64,000 nucleotides of DNA from the NCBI RefSeq assembly GCF_027912415.1, contig NZ_CP115175.1, forward strand, positions 2,356,001 to 2,420,000. The letters run 5' to 3'. The notes under the pieces were generated by a model. The model was not told the origin of the DNA and searched no databases. It worked only from the letters and a program-made list of their open reading frames with translations. Position 1 is the stretch's first letter. Every line of letters begins with the position of its first letter. The stretch is from Homoserinibacter sp. YIM 151385. Lineage in GTDB: Bacteria; Actinomycetota; Actinomycetes; Actinomycetales; Microbacteriaceae. Shown one piece after another: positions 36,335 through 44,997 of the stretch. Both the position numbers and the translations under genes were made by a program.

Positions 36335-36697
36335 TTATTGATGGCTTGTTGACGGAGGCCCTGGTCGCCCGAAGAAGATCGGGTCGTCGTGGCTGCCGAT
36401 ATGGTCGAGCAGCGCTTGCACGTTCTTGGTCGGGCGTCTGCGCTGGTACTCATGGAACTTGAGGTTCCGGTCCCGCCAATAGATCGACCTCAGTCCGGTC
36501 GAGATGGTGTAGCGCAGCCGAGCGATCGGGAATCGGGTGTCCTCGCCGATCCCGTTCCACGGCGGGCGGACCTCCACGATGTCGACGTGGAGTGTAGACA
36601 CGTCCGCCTCGACCTTTGCCCGATCCCAGAGGTGCTCCGGCCAGATCCTGCGACACCGCAACTGGATGCGATCGAGGTCAGCTTCCGGCAGGGCCAT
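36335..36697 (-). CDS. DUF3024 family protein
   Basis: 120 residues from ATG 36697 matching the DUF3024 layout: MALPEADLDRI start, VEVRPPW, RFPIARLRYT, IYWRDRNLKFHEY. Function unknown; these small proteins are frequent in actinobacterial accessory DNA. The sequence appears complete. AGGA lies about eight bases upstream. It lies opposite the toxin-antitoxin pair. Confidence 0.8.
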   Translation of the reverse strand: MALPEADLDRIQLRCRRIWPEHLWDRAKVEADVSTLHVDIVEVRPPWNGIGEDTRFPIARLRYTISTGLRSIYWRDRNLKFHEYQRRRPTKNVQALLDHIGSHDDPIFFGRPGPPSTSHQ

Positions 36698-37212
36698 GCC
36701 CTATTCCTATCAACCGTGCCGTCACAACCCGGGCCCTGGGGTCGCCGGAGTCGACCCCCGGACGGGAACTGTTCGGCCAGAGCGGGGGTGCAGCGCGAGC
36801 GCCCAGGCGAACCGCCAATGCAACTTCAGCGCCACGCCCTACGTGAATAACGCGAATCGCACATAGTTGCTATCGCGTATGCGCGGCCGATGCTCAGATC
36901 GCTTGCGAGGGCGCCGGTCACAGCCTTTGAGAGGCCGAGCGACCGTCGCTTCGTCGTCGACTCCCCGATCGGAGCGCCCCGTCCTCGGTGTGGGCGATGT
37001 ACTGGGAGAGAACGTCTCCCCAAAGTACGCGAACGCTTTCAGCATGCGAGATGGGCAAGCACGCATGTCGCATTTGCTGACGACGGCGGCTCGTTCAGCT
37101 TCCCGCCGCGTTGCTATGGCGCATGATCTGGGCTGAGGGAGCGCCTCCTCGCGCGTCGGCTACACCATCGGCTACACCTAGAGTGCGGGTGGCGACGACT
37201 CGCCTGTTATTA
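36698..37212. other. Gene-poor end of second integrated segment
   Basis: Short frames on both strands lack recognisable families or ribosome sites. A tandem 12-base duplication (TCGGCTACACCA/T) occurs near 37,157-37,180. This is where an integrase would usually sit next to the tRNA, but none is visible. A small hairpin, GGCGA-CGAC-TCGCC, lies at 37191-37204. Confidence 0.5.
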
Positions 37213-37251
37213 CGGTGCCTCCGACCGGCGTCGATCCGGTGACCTTTCGAT
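37213..37251 (-). repeat. Attachment-site repeat, tRNA-Phe 3' end, copy 3 (inside intact tRNA)
   Basis: 39 bases identical to copy 2, forming the 3' half of the intact tRNA-Phe. This is the proximal att site where integration rebuilt a complete tRNA. Confidence 0.85.
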
Positions 37252-37288
37252 TTTCAGTCGAACGCTCTACCAACTGAGCTACAGAGGC
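37216..37288 (-). tRNA. tRNA-Phe (GAA)
   Basis: 73-base cloverleaf on the minus strand: acceptor GCCTCTG pairs with CGGAGGC, D-arm AGCTCAGTTGGTAGAGC, anticodon loop CTGAAAA (GAA), T-arm GGTCACCGGATCGACGCC region. CCA is not fully encoded (ACCG follows the acceptor). Serves as integration target for the adjacent segments. Confidence 0.95.
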
Positions 37289-37321
37289 TCGGGACTGCAA
37301 GACAGTGCCCGGATGGAGAAG

Positions 37322-37343
37322 AACCCCTCCGTGAAGAGGGGTT
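37322..37343 (-). terminator. Hairpin between tRNA-Asp and tRNA-Phe
   Basis: 8-base arms AACCCCTC / GAGGGGTT, loop CGTGAA, ten bases after tRNA-Asp on the minus strand. It may be a processing site or attenuator in the tRNA operon. Confidence 0.5.
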
Positions 37344-37352
37344 CCGCTTCCG

Positions 37353-37426
37353 CGACCCTGACGGGACTTGAACCCGCGACCTCCGCCGTGACAGGGCGGC
37401 ACGCTAACCAACTGCGCCACAGGGCC
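37353..37426 (-). tRNA. tRNA-Asp (GTC)
   Basis: 74-base cloverleaf: acceptor GGCCCTG/CAGGGTC, anticodon stem CCGCC/GGCGG around loop CTGTCAC (GTC), T-loop GTTCAAG. It lies between tRNA-Glu and tRNA-Phe, a Glu-Asp-Phe order common in actinobacteria. Confidence 0.95.
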
Positions 37427-37492
37427 TTGCTGTTCGGACGCCTCGCGGCATCCTTGTTCAATTATATGGCTGTCGTCGACCTCAACCGAATG

Positions 37493-37565
37493 TGACCCCA
37501 ACGGGATTCGAACCCGTGCTGCCGCCGTGAAAGGGCGGTGTCCTAGGCCACTAAACGATGGGGCC
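37493..37565 (-). tRNA. tRNA-Glu (TTC)
   Basis: 73-base cloverleaf: acceptor GGCCCCA/TGGGGTC, anticodon stem CCGCC/GGCGG around loop CTTTCAC (TTC), T-loop GTTCGAA. First gene of the minus-strand tRNA operon. A TATGCT box at 37595-37600 (minus) could be its -10. Confidence 0.95.
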
Positions 37566-37723
37566 GTGTCGTGCGGCACAGCAACCGAGGGTCAAGCATA
37601 CGGGCGGCGAGTCCGAAAAGCGAATCGAGCGGGAGGCGGATTCCGCGGCCCGACGAGGACGGCCGCGTGCCGCGGATTCGGCGTTTCCCGGCGAATGAGC
37701 GCGGCATCCCGCAGGCGCGGGGT

Positions 37724-37909
37724 TAGGTTCAACCTGTCGTCGAGACTTCGCGGAACCCGGACGCGTGCATCGCGCCGGCGTCCGGGACGCCATGACGGCC
37801 GGCATCCCCGTGAGCACGGGCCTGGGCGTGAACCGGCCCTGTTGCTACTGTGGTTGCTGTTGTCAATGTGATGAACCGCCCGCGCGCGGCGACGACGAAC
37901 CGGGGAACG
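37724..37909 (+). promoter_or_regulatory. Promoter and structured leader of the M23 hydrolase gene
   Basis: TAGGTT (37724-37729) may be a -10 box, giving a leader of about 170 bases. The leader can fold: CCCGGACGC/GCGTCCGGG (37756-37764 with 37778-37786), then GGCCGG/CCGGCC (37797-37802 with 37833-37838) enclosing CCCGTG-AG-CACGGG (37807-37820). No known riboswitch is recognised with confidence. Confidence 0.35.
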
Positions 37910-39208
37910 ATGCACGACGACACGAGCTGGGGGGCTCGCGGCCGCACGGCGAGCCGCGACCGCACCGCGACCGATCGACCCCGCAGCACCGCGCTCCGCA
38001 CCGTCGCGCCCCGCGGCCGCGCGCGCCTCATCGCCTTCGCCGCCGCCCTCATCCTCCTCCCGGGCCTCGGCGTCGCCGCCGCGCCGCCCGCGCCGGCCTT
38101 CGCCGCCGACTACCCGAGCTGGTCCGACGTGCAGCGGGCCGTGAAGAAGGAGTCGAACGCGCGCGGGCTCATCAAGCAGATCCGCGCCCAGCTCGCCGTC
38201 CTCACCGAGAAGGCCGAGAAGGCCCAGGCCGAGGCCGAGAAGCGCGGCCTCGAGTTCAACCAGGCGCAGGAGGCCGCCGACGAGGCCGCCTACAAGGCCG
38301 AGCAGCTCCAGACCCAGGCCGACGCCGCCGAGAAGGAGGCGCGCGCCGCCCAGAAGCTCGCCGCCCGCCTCATCGCCGCGAGCGCGAAGGTCGGCGGCAG
38401 CGACCTCACCGCGAACCTCCTCGGGCAGGGCTCGAGCGCCGCCACCGACGACCTCCTCTACAAGCTCGGCGCGATGGACAAGATCACCTCGCGCTCCAAC
38501 GGGATCTACACCGAGGCCGTGCAGCTCCAGAACTCCGCCCAGTCGCTCAGCGACCAGGCCGTCGAGGCGAAGGACGAGCGCGACCGCCGCCAGGCCGCCG
38601 CCGAGAAGGCGATGAAGAAGGCGCAGGCGGCGAGCGAGGCCGCCGCGGCCGCCGTCACCGAGCAGCAGGCGAACCAGAACCGCATGGAGCAGCAGCTGGT
38701 CGTGCTCGCCGCACGCCGCAAGGCGACGCAGAAGGACTACCGGAAGGGTCTCCGCGAGCAGTGGGGATCCGGTGCCGCGGGCGCGGTGAGCGCGTCCGGC
38801 TGGGCGCGCCCCGCCTCCGGCTACATCTCCTCCAGCTACGGGATGCGACTCCACCCGATCTACGGCTACTACAAGCTGCACTCGGGCACCGACCTCGCCG
38901 GCCAGGGCTGCGGCGCCCCGATCTACGCGGCGCACTCCGGCACCGTCACCTACGCGGGCCCGAACGGCGACCTCGGCAACTACATCCAGATCCAGCACCC
39001 GGACGGCACCTCGACCGGATACGGCCACATCATCGCGGGCGGGATCCGGGTCGGCGTCGGCCAGCAGGTCGGGCCGGGGCAGAACATCGCCCGCGTCGGC
39101 TCGACGGGCGGCTCGACCGGCTGCCACCTCCACTTCATGGTCCGGATCGGCGGAGCGCTCACCGATCCCGTGCCCTTCATGCGCGCCCGCGGGGTGCGCC
39201 TTGGCTGA
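37910..39208 (+). CDS. Secreted M23-family peptidoglycan endopeptidase with coiled-coil domain
   Basis: 432-residue exported cell-wall hydrolase. Basic N-terminus and hydrophobic segment (LIAFAAALILLPGLGVAAA) ending in AFAADYPSW form the signal peptide. Then comes a long Ala/Glu/Lys coiled coil of about 220 residues like PcsB/RipC-type hydrolases gated by FtsEX. The C-terminal LytM domain has zinc ligands His324 and Asp328 (HSGTD) and HLH at 406-408. ATG 37910 is preferred for its GGGGAA ribosome site; GTG 37850 and ATG 37871 are in frame upstream. Confidence 0.9.
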   Translation: MHDDTSWGARGRTASRDRTATDRPRSTALRTVAPRGRARLIAFAAALILLPGLGVAAAPPAPAFAADYPSWSDVQRAVKKESNARGLIKQIRAQLAVLTEKAEKAQAEAEKRGLEFNQAQEAADEAAYKAEQLQTQADAAEKEARAAQKLAARLIAASAKVGGSDLTANLLGQGSSAATDDLLYKLGAMDKITSRSNGIYTEAVQLQNSAQSLSDQAVEAKDERDRRQAAAEKAMKKAQAASEAAAAAVTEQQANQNRMEQQLVVLAARRKATQKDYRKGLREQWGSGAAGAVSASGWARPASGYISSSYGMRLHPIYGYYKLHSGTDLAGQGCGAPIYAAHSGTVTYAGPNGDLGNYIQIQHPDGTSTGYGHIIAGGIRVGVGQQVGPGQNIARVGSTGGSTGCHLHFMVRIGGALTDPVPFMRARGVRLG

Positions 39209-39232
39209 GCGCGGAGCGGGAGCGCCCACCCC

Positions 39233-40480
39233 ATGACCGAATCACGCAGACGTCCTCGGGGGACGGCGGCTGCGATCGGCGCCGGCGCCCTCGTGCTCGC
39301 GCTGACCACGCCGTCCGCGGCGGTCGCCGTCGACGACTACCCGAGCTGGGATGACGTCGAGAAGGCTCGCAAGAACGAGGCCGACAAGCGCGCGCAGATC
39401 GAGAAGATCGAGCGGCTCATCCGCGGGCTCGACCGCGAGGCCGCCGACCTCGGCCGCGTCGCGCTCGAACGCGGCGAGGCGTACCACCTCGCCCAGGATG
39501 CGCTCGAGACGGCGACCGCCGAGGCCGACGAGCAGTACGCGGCCGCCGAGGCCGCGCAGCGGGCGGCCGAGGAGTCCCGGCAGCGGGCGGCCGGCGTCAT
39601 CGCGCAGCTCGCGCGGGCCGGCGGGGGCGACATCACCGCGACGCTGCTCACCTCATCCGCCGAGGACGCCGACCGGCTCCTCGAGCGGCTCGGGCTCATG
39701 ACGCGGGTCAGCCGCGCCTCCGCCGAGCTGCTGCGCACCGCGATCTTCGACCGCAACGCCGCCGAGCAGCTCGCCGACGGCGCCGCGGCCGCCGAGGACG
39801 AGCGCGACGAGCGCGCCCGCTCGGCGAAGGCGCTGCTCAGGGAGGCGGAGGCCGCGGCGAAGGACGCGAGCGGCCGCGCCGCCGAGCGCCGCAAGGCGGA
39901 GGCGACGCTCATCGCGCAGCTCGCCCGCCTCAAGGGCACCACGGCCGACACCGAGCGCGGCTACCGCGAGGGGCTCGCCTGGGAGCGCGAGCAGGAGGAG
40001 CAGAAGGAGCCGCCCGCCGACCCGGGCGACGGCGACTCCGGCACCCCCGGTGCCCCGCCCGTCGACCCGACGCCGCCCGCCCCGCCCGTCACCGGCAAGG
40101 TCGACGGCGCGATCGCCTTCGCGAAGGCGCAGATCGGCGAGCCGTACCGCCTCGGCGGTGCGGGCCCGAACGTCTGGGACTGCTCCGGTCTCACGAAGAC
40201 GGCGTACGCGAACGTCGGCGTCTACATCGGCACGCACTCCGCGACGAACCAGTACTCGACGATGGCGGCGCAGGGGAGGCTGGTGAAGATCTCGCAGATC
40301 AAGGCCGGCGACCTGCTCTTCTACTCGAGCGGCGGCTCCGCCTCGGGCAGCAAGTACCACGTGACGCTCTACATCGGCGGCGGCCAGATGATCGAGGCCC
40401 CGTACCCCGGCGAGACGGTCCGCATCCGCGCCGTCCGCTACGGCGACCTCGTCCCCTACGCGGGCCGCCCCACCGGCTGA
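39233..40480 (+). CDS. Secreted NlpC/P60 peptidoglycan hydrolase with coiled-coil domain
   Basis: 415-residue exported hydrolase. Signal peptide is followed by VDDYPSWDDVEKARKNE, closely resembling the mature N-terminus of the upstream M23 protein. A coiled coil, a Pro/Asp/Gly-rich linker (about 255-285) and a C-terminal NlpC/P60 domain follow, with catalytic Cys317 (WDCSGL) and His376 (KYHVTLYIGG). It cleaves D-Glu/diamino acid bonds in stem peptides if typical. Probably co-transcribed with the M23 gene 24 bases upstream. Confidence 0.92.
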   Translation: MTESRRRPRGTAAAIGAGALVLALTTPSAAVAVDDYPSWDDVEKARKNEADKRAQIEKIERLIRGLDREAADLGRVALERGEAYHLAQDALETATAEADEQYAAAEAAQRAAEESRQRAAGVIAQLARAGGGDITATLLTSSAEDADRLLERLGLMTRVSRASAELLRTAIFDRNAAEQLADGAAAAEDERDERARSAKALLREAEAAAKDASGRAAERRKAEATLIAQLARLKGTTADTERGYREGLAWEREQEEQKEPPADPGDGDSGTPGAPPVDPTPPAPPVTGKVDGAIAFAKAQIGEPYRLGGAGPNVWDCSGLTKTAYANVGVYIGTHSATNQYSTMAAQGRLVKISQIKAGDLLFYSSGGSASGSKYHVTLYIGGGQMIEAPYPGETVRIRAVRYGDLVPYAGRPTG

Positions 40481-40515
40481 GCCGCCCCCGCATCCCCCGC
40501 CGCCGAATCGCGAGA

Positions 40516-40555
40516 AGCTCCCGGATCGCGAGTGCGTTCTCGCGATCCGGGAGCT
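40516..40555. terminator. Bidirectional terminator between hydrolase and ppa
   Basis: Perfect 17-base arms (40516-40532 and 40539-40555) around loop TGCGTT. It stands between convergent genes and can serve both. Confidence 0.85.
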
Positions 40556-40586
40556 CTCAGCGATGCCGGCGGGCCGGGTGCGCGGG

Positions 40587-41078
40587 TCAGTGACCGCCGG
40601 GGGTGTAGGCGGCGATGCCGGCCTGGACGATCTGCTCGGCCTCGGCGGCATCCCCCCAGCCCTCGGTCTTGACCCACTTGCCGGGCTCGAGGTCCTTGTA
40701 GTGCTCGAAGAAGTGCTCGATCTCCTTGCGGGTGAACTCCGGGATGTCGGCGACGTCCTGGATGTGCGCCCAGCGCGGGTCCTTCGCGGGCACCGCGATG
40801 ACCTTCGCGTCGGAGCCGCCGTCGTCCGTCATGTTGAAGACGCCGACCGGGCGCACCTTCACGCCGACGCCCGGGAAGAGCGGGTAGTCGAGGAGCACGA
40901 GCACGTCGACCGGGTCGCCGTCGAGGCCGAGCGTGTTCTCGAAGAAGCCGTAGTCGGTCGGGTAGACGAAGCCGGTGAAGAGCACGCGGTCGAGGAACAC
41001 ACGGCCGGTCTCGTGGTCGACCTCGTACTTGTTGCGGCTCCCCTTGGGGATCTCGATGACGGCGTCGTATGCGGCCAC
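40587..41078 (-). CDS. ppa: Inorganic pyrophosphatase
   Basis: Hydrolyses PPi to two phosphates. The 163-residue family I soluble enzyme has [12 protein letters not shown], the YPTDYGF segment and the metal-binding [13 protein letters not shown] 41078 with GAAGGAG eight bases upstream. Convergent with the NlpC gene and divergent from tilS; the same ppa/tilS neighbourhood is typical of actinobacteria. Confidence 0.97.
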   Translation of the reverse strand: MAAYDAVIEIPKGSRNKYEVDHETGRVFLDRVLFTGFVYPTDYGFFENTLGLDGDPVDVLVLLDYPLFPGVGVKVRPVGVFNMTDDGGSDAKVIAVPAKDPRWAHIQDVADIPEFTRKEIEHFFEHYKDLEPGKWVKTEGWGDAAEAEQIVQAGIAAYTPGGH

Positions 41079-41179
41079 GCGGCGGCTCCTTCGATGATGT
41101 CGGCGGTGCGGCAGCCGAGTCGGCCGCCGGGAACACGGTATCCGATGCCTCCGGGGCGTCGCGGGCGGGCCGGCCTCGA

Positions 41180-41185
41180 TAGTGT
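41180..41185 (+). promoter_or_regulatory. -10 box TAGTGT for leaderless tilS
   Basis: TAGTGT ends exactly six bases before GTG 41192, and no ribosome site is present. It marks a leaderless start. Confidence 0.55.
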
Positions 41186-41191
41186 CGAGCC

Positions 41192-42262
41192 GTGACCGAC
41201 ACCGCGCCCGACGCCGCCCCCGCGGGCGACCGCCGTCCCCGCCTCACCCCGCCCATGGCGGATGTGCGCCGCGCCGTGCGCGAGCTGCTCGAGGAGCGCG
41301 CGCTGCCGGAGGGCTCGCTCGTGCTCGTCGCGCTGAGCGGCGGGCCCGACTCGCTCGCCCTCGCCGCCGCGACCGCCTTCGAGGCGCCGCGGGCCGGCCT
41401 CCGCGCGGGCGCCGTCGTCGTCGACCACGGCCTCCAGGAGGGCTCGGCCGAGGTCGCCGAGCGCGCCGCCGGCCAGGCGCGCGAGCTGGGCCTCGACCCC
41501 GTGCGCGTGCGGCGGATGCCGCCCTCCGACGGCGCGCGGACCGGCAGCCTCGAGGCCTTCGCCCGCCGCGGCCGCTACCGCGAGATCGAGGCGGTCGTCG
41601 CCGAGACGGGTGCGCGCGGCGCGCTCCTCGGGCACACCCGCGACGACCAGGCGGAGACCGTGCTGCTCGGGCTGCTGCGCGGCACCGGCCCCGCGGGGCT
41701 CGGCATGGACCGCGTGGCCGGGCTCCGCTGGCGGCCGCTGCTCGGCATCCCCCGTGCCGCGACCGTGCAGGCCTGCGCCGACCAGGGGCTCGAGCCCTGG
41801 GACGACCCACACAACCTCGAGCGCCGCTTCATGCGGGCGCGCGTCCGGCACGAGGTCATGCCGGTGCTGGTGCGCGAGCTCGGCGAGCAGATCCCGGCCT
41901 CCCTCGCGCGCGCGGCCGAGCTGCTGGGCGAGGACGCCGAGGCGCTGGATGCGATGGCCGAGGAGGTCATGGAGGATCTGGTCGAGCTCGAGGAGGCCGG
42001 GCTCTCGATCGGCGCGGCCGCGCTCGCCGCCAACCCGGCGGCGCTGCGGCAGCGCATCATCCGCCGCGCGGTCGAGGCGGAGTTCCATGTCGCGCTGAGC
42101 CGGGCGCAGACGCTCGAGATCGCGCGTCTCGCGACCGGATGGCACGGGCAGGGCCGCCTCGACCTGCCGGGCTTCACGGCCGAGCGCTCGGGGGGCCGCA
42201 TCCACCTCATCTCCTCGACCTCGGGGGAGCTGACGGGCGTGCGGCCGCCGCACGACCATTAG
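41192..42262 (+). CDS. tilS: tRNA(Ile)-lysidine synthase
   Basis: Converts C34 of the CAU-anticodon tRNA-Ile to lysidine so it reads AUA. The 356-residue protein has the PP-loop SGGPDS (about 49-54), [24 protein letters not shown] and RPLLGIPR segments. The C-terminal domain is short, as in actinobacteria. Its TAG stop lies within the -10 box of hpt. Confidence 0.95.
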   Translation: MTDTAPDAAPAGDRRPRLTPPMADVRRAVRELLEERALPEGSLVLVALSGGPDSLALAAATAFEAPRAGLRAGAVVVDHGLQEGSAEVAERAAGQARELGLDPVRVRRMPPSDGARTGSLEAFARRGRYREIEAVVAETGARGALLGHTRDDQAETVLLGLLRGTGPAGLGMDRVAGLRWRPLLGIPRAATVQACADQGLEPWDDPHNLERRFMRARVRHEVMPVLVRELGEQIPASLARAAELLGEDAEALDAMAEEVMEDLVELEEAGLSIGAAALAANPAALRQRIIRRAVEAEFHVALSRAQTLEIARLATGWHGQGRLDLPGFTAERSGGRIHLISSTSGELTGVRPPHDH

Positions 42263-42265
42263 GCT
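42260..42265 (+). promoter_or_regulatory. -10 box TAGGCT upstream of hpt
   Basis: The TAG stop of tilS begins a TAGGCT box. Transcription would start near 42,272, leaving a leader of about 32 bases with GGAAGG before ATG 42304. Confidence 0.45.
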
Positions 42266-42303
42266 CGGAAGGACGCTCCCGACACCCCACCGGAAGGCTG
42301 CTG

Positions 42304-42855
42304 ATGGACTCCGCCGACATCGCCGACGAGCTCACCGAGGTCCTCGTGACCGAGGCCGAGATCCGCGAGAAGCTCGCCGAGCTGAGCCGCAGGATCGAGC
42401 TCGACTACGCCGGGAGGAACGTGCTCCTCGTCGGCGTGCTGCGCGGCGCCGTCATGGTCATGGCCGATCTCGCGCGCGAGCTCAAGATCGACATCGAGAT
42501 GGACTGGATGGCGGTCTCCTCCTACGGCTCCGGCACGAAGTCGAGCGGCGTGGTCCGCATCCTCAAGGACCTCGACACCGACCTCCAGGGCCGCCACGTG
42601 CTCATCGTCGAGGACATCATCGACTCCGGCCTCACGCTGAGCTGGCTGCGCCAGAACCTCGGCAGCCGCGGCGCCGAGTCGGTGGAGATCTGCGCGCTGC
42701 TCCGCAAGCCGGACGCCGCGAAGGTCGAGGTGGACGTCCGCTACCTCGGCTTCGACATCCCGAACGAGTTCGTCGTCGGCTACGGCCTCGACTACGCGGA
42801 GCGCTTCCGCAACCTGCGCGACGTCGCGATCCTCGCGCCGCACGTGTACGCCTAG
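42304..42855 (+). CDS. hpt: Hypoxanthine phosphoribosyltransferase
   Basis: Purine salvage enzyme making IMP or GMP from the base and PRPP. The 183-residue protein has VGVLRGAVMVMADL, SSYGSGTKSSG, and the PRPP motif VLIVEDIIDSGLT, then LGFDIPNEFVVGYGLDY. ATG 42304 with GGAAGG eight bases upstream. Followed by ftsH, as in many actinobacteria. Confidence 0.97.
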   Translation: MDSADIADELTEVLVTEAEIREKLAELSRRIELDYAGRNVLLVGVLRGAVMVMADLARELKIDIEMDWMAVSSYGSGTKSSGVVRILKDLDTDLQGRHVLIVEDIIDSGLTLSWLRQNLGSRGAESVEICALLRKPDAAKVEVDVRYLGFDIPNEFVVGYGLDYAERFRNLRDVAILAPHVYA

Positions 42856-42920
42856 GCGGGTCGCCGCGGGCGACAGCACGCCCCCAGCGAACACCCGGAT
42901 CCCGTCGAGACTCGGCGCGG

Positions 42921-42926
42921 TAGCCT
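42921..42926 (+). promoter_or_regulatory. -10 box TAGCCT upstream of ftsH
   Basis: TAGCCT lies in the 117-base gap before ftsH. It would give a leader of about 40 bases. The only strong ribosome-site-like stretch, AGGGAGG (42944-42950), is unusually far from ATG 42973. Confidence 0.45.
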
Positions 42927-42972
42927 GACTCCACATTCTTCCCAGGGAGGCGTCGGGCCCAGCCCGCACATC

Positions 42973-44994
42973 ATGGACTTCAAGCGCATTCTTCGCGGGC
43001 CGATCATCTACATCGTGCTCGCGGTCATCGTGCTCTGGGTGGGCTTCAGCCTGCTCACCGGCTCCGGCTACCGCGAGATCACCACCCAGCAGGGGCTCGA
43101 GCTCCTCAAGGGCTCGACGGTCAGCGAGATCAAGACGGTCGACGGCGAGCAGCGCGTCGACCTGAAGCTCAAGGAGAGCTTCGAGGACTCCGGCACCGAC
43201 TTCGGCACGCAGGTGCAGTTCTACTACGTGGCCCCGCGCGGCGACGCGGTGATCGAGGCGATCGACGGCAGCAAGGCGGAGTTCGACGACGAGGTCCCGC
43301 AGACCAACTGGTTCACGAGCTTCCTCGGCCTGCTCCTGCCGTTCCTCATCATCGGCGTCATCTTCTGGTTCCTCCTCTCCTCCATGCAGGGCGGCGGCAA
43401 CCGCGTCATGCAGTTCGGCAAGTCGAAGGCGAAGCTCGTCTCGAAGGAGAGCCCGCAGGTGACCTTCGCGGATGTCGCGGGCAGCCAGGAGGCGGTCGAG
43501 GAGCTCCACGAGATCAAGGACTTCCTCAAGGACCCGGCCAAGTTCCAGGCGGTCGGGGCGCGCATCCCCAAGGGCGTGCTCCTCTACGGCCCTCCCGGCA
43601 CCGGCAAGACGCTGCTCGCGCGCGCCGTCGCGGGCGAGGCGGGCGTGCCCTTCTACTCGATCTCGGGCTCCGACTTCGTGGAGATGTTCGTCGGCGTCGG
43701 CGCGAGCCGCGTCCGCGACCTCTTCGAGCAGGCGAAGCAGAACTCGCCGGCGATCATCTTCGTCGACGAGATCGACGCGGTCGGACGCCACCGCGGCGCC
43801 GGCCTCGGCGGCGGGCACGACGAGCGCGAGCAGACGCTCAACCAGCTCCTCGTCGAGATGGACGGCTTCGACGTGAAGACGAACGTCATCCTCATCGCGG
43901 CGACGAACCGCCCCGACATCCTCGACCCGGCGCTGCTGCGCCCCGGCCGCTTCGACCGCCAGATCGGCGTCGACGGCCCCGACCTCAACGGCCGCAAGCA
44001 GATCCTCGAGGTGCATGCCAAGGGCAAGCCGATGGCGAAGGGCGTCGACCTCGAGGTCCTCGCGCGCAAGACCCCCGGCTTCACGGGCGCGGATCTCGCG
44101 AACGTGCTCAACGAGGCGGCGCTGCTCACGGCCCGCGCCGACGCGCAGCTCATCGACAACCGCGCCCTCGACGAGGCGGTGGACCGCGTCATGGCGGGCC
44201 CGCAGCGCCGCACGCGCGTCATGAACGACAAGGAGCGGCTCATCACCGCGTACCACGAGGGCGGCCACGCGCTCGCGGCGGCGGCGATGCGGCACACCGA
44301 CCCGGTCACGAAGGTGACGATCCTGCCGCGCGGCCGCGCCCTCGGCTACACCATGGTGCTCCCGCTTGAGGACAAGTACTCGGTCACCCGCAACGAGCTC
44401 CTCGACCAGCTCTCCTACGCCATGGGCGGCCGCGTCGCGGAGGAGATCGTGTTCCACGACCCGACGACGGGCGCCTCGAACGACATCGAGAAGGCGACCG
44501 CGACGGCCCGCAAGATGGTGACCGAGTACGGGATGTCGTCCTCGATCGGCGCGATCAAGCTCGGCCAGTCGCAGGGCGAGGTCTTCCTCGGCCGCGACAT
44601 GGGCCACCAGCGCGACTACTCGGAGGATCTGGCCGAGAAGGTCGACCAGGAGGTGCGGCTGCTCGTCGAGCAGGCGCACGACGAGGCCTGGCAGGTGCTC
44701 AACGACAACCGCGACATCCTCGACCGGCTGGCCCGCGAGCTGCTCGAGAAGGAGACCCTCGACCACAACCAGCTGGCCGAGATCTTCGCCGACGTGCGCA
44801 AGCTGCCCGAGCGCCCGCAGTGGCTCTCGAGCGACAAGCGACCGCTGAGCGACCTCCCCCCGGTCGAGATCCCGACGAAGGCCCCGGTCGACCCGGAGGC
44901 CGTCGACGGCGCCGTCGACTCCGGCGAGTCCGGCGGCTCGGCTCCCGCGCGCACCCCCCGCCCCCGCGGCAACCCCGGCCTCTCGCCCGCCTGA
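42973..44994 (+). CDS. ftsH: ATP-dependent zinc metalloprotease FtsH
   Basis: Membrane-anchored AAA+ protease that degrades unassembled membrane and short-lived proteins. 673 residues: two transmembrane helices (about 8-28 and 110-130) around an extracytoplasmic domain, Walker A GPPGTGKT (206-213), Walker [14 protein letters not shown] region RPGRFDRQ, and zinc motif HEGGH (His428-His432). The disordered C-terminus is Pro/Gly-rich. It heads the folate gene run with three bases to folE. Confidence 0.97.
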   Translation: MDFKRILRGPIIYIVLAVIVLWVGFSLLTGSGYREITTQQGLELLKGSTVSEIKTVDGEQRVDLKLKESFEDSGTDFGTQVQFYYVAPRGDAVIEAIDGSKAEFDDEVPQTNWFTSFLGLLLPFLIIGVIFWFLLSSMQGGGNRVMQFGKSKAKLVSKESPQVTFADVAGSQEAVEELHEIKDFLKDPAKFQAVGARIPKGVLLYGPPGTGKTLLARAVAGEAGVPFYSISGSDFVEMFVGVGASRVRDLFEQAKQNSPAIIFVDEIDAVGRHRGAGLGGGHDEREQTLNQLLVEMDGFDVKTNVILIAATNRPDILDPALLRPGRFDRQIGVDGPDLNGRKQILEVHAKGKPMAKGVDLEVLARKTPGFTGADLANVLNEAALLTARADAQLIDNRALDEAVDRVMAGPQRRTRVMNDKERLITAYHEGGHALAAAAMRHTDPVTKVTILPRGRALGYTMVLPLEDKYSVTRNELLDQLSYAMGGRVAEEIVFHDPTTGASNDIEKATATARKMVTEYGMSSSIGAIKLGQSQGEVFLGRDMGHQRDYSEDLAEKVDQEVRLLVEQAHDEAWQVLNDNRDILDRLARELLEKETLDHNQLAEIFADVRKLPERPQWLSSDKRPLSDLPPVEIPTKAPVDPEAVDGAVDSGESGGSAPARTPRPRGNPGLSPA

Positions 44995-44997
44995 GCG

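Noticed and set aside
36867-37136. Plus-strand 89-codon frame between DUF3024 and tRNA-Phe as a gene or integrase remnant
   Set aside because: No similarity to recombinase motifs and no initiation signals; all frames here look degenerate.
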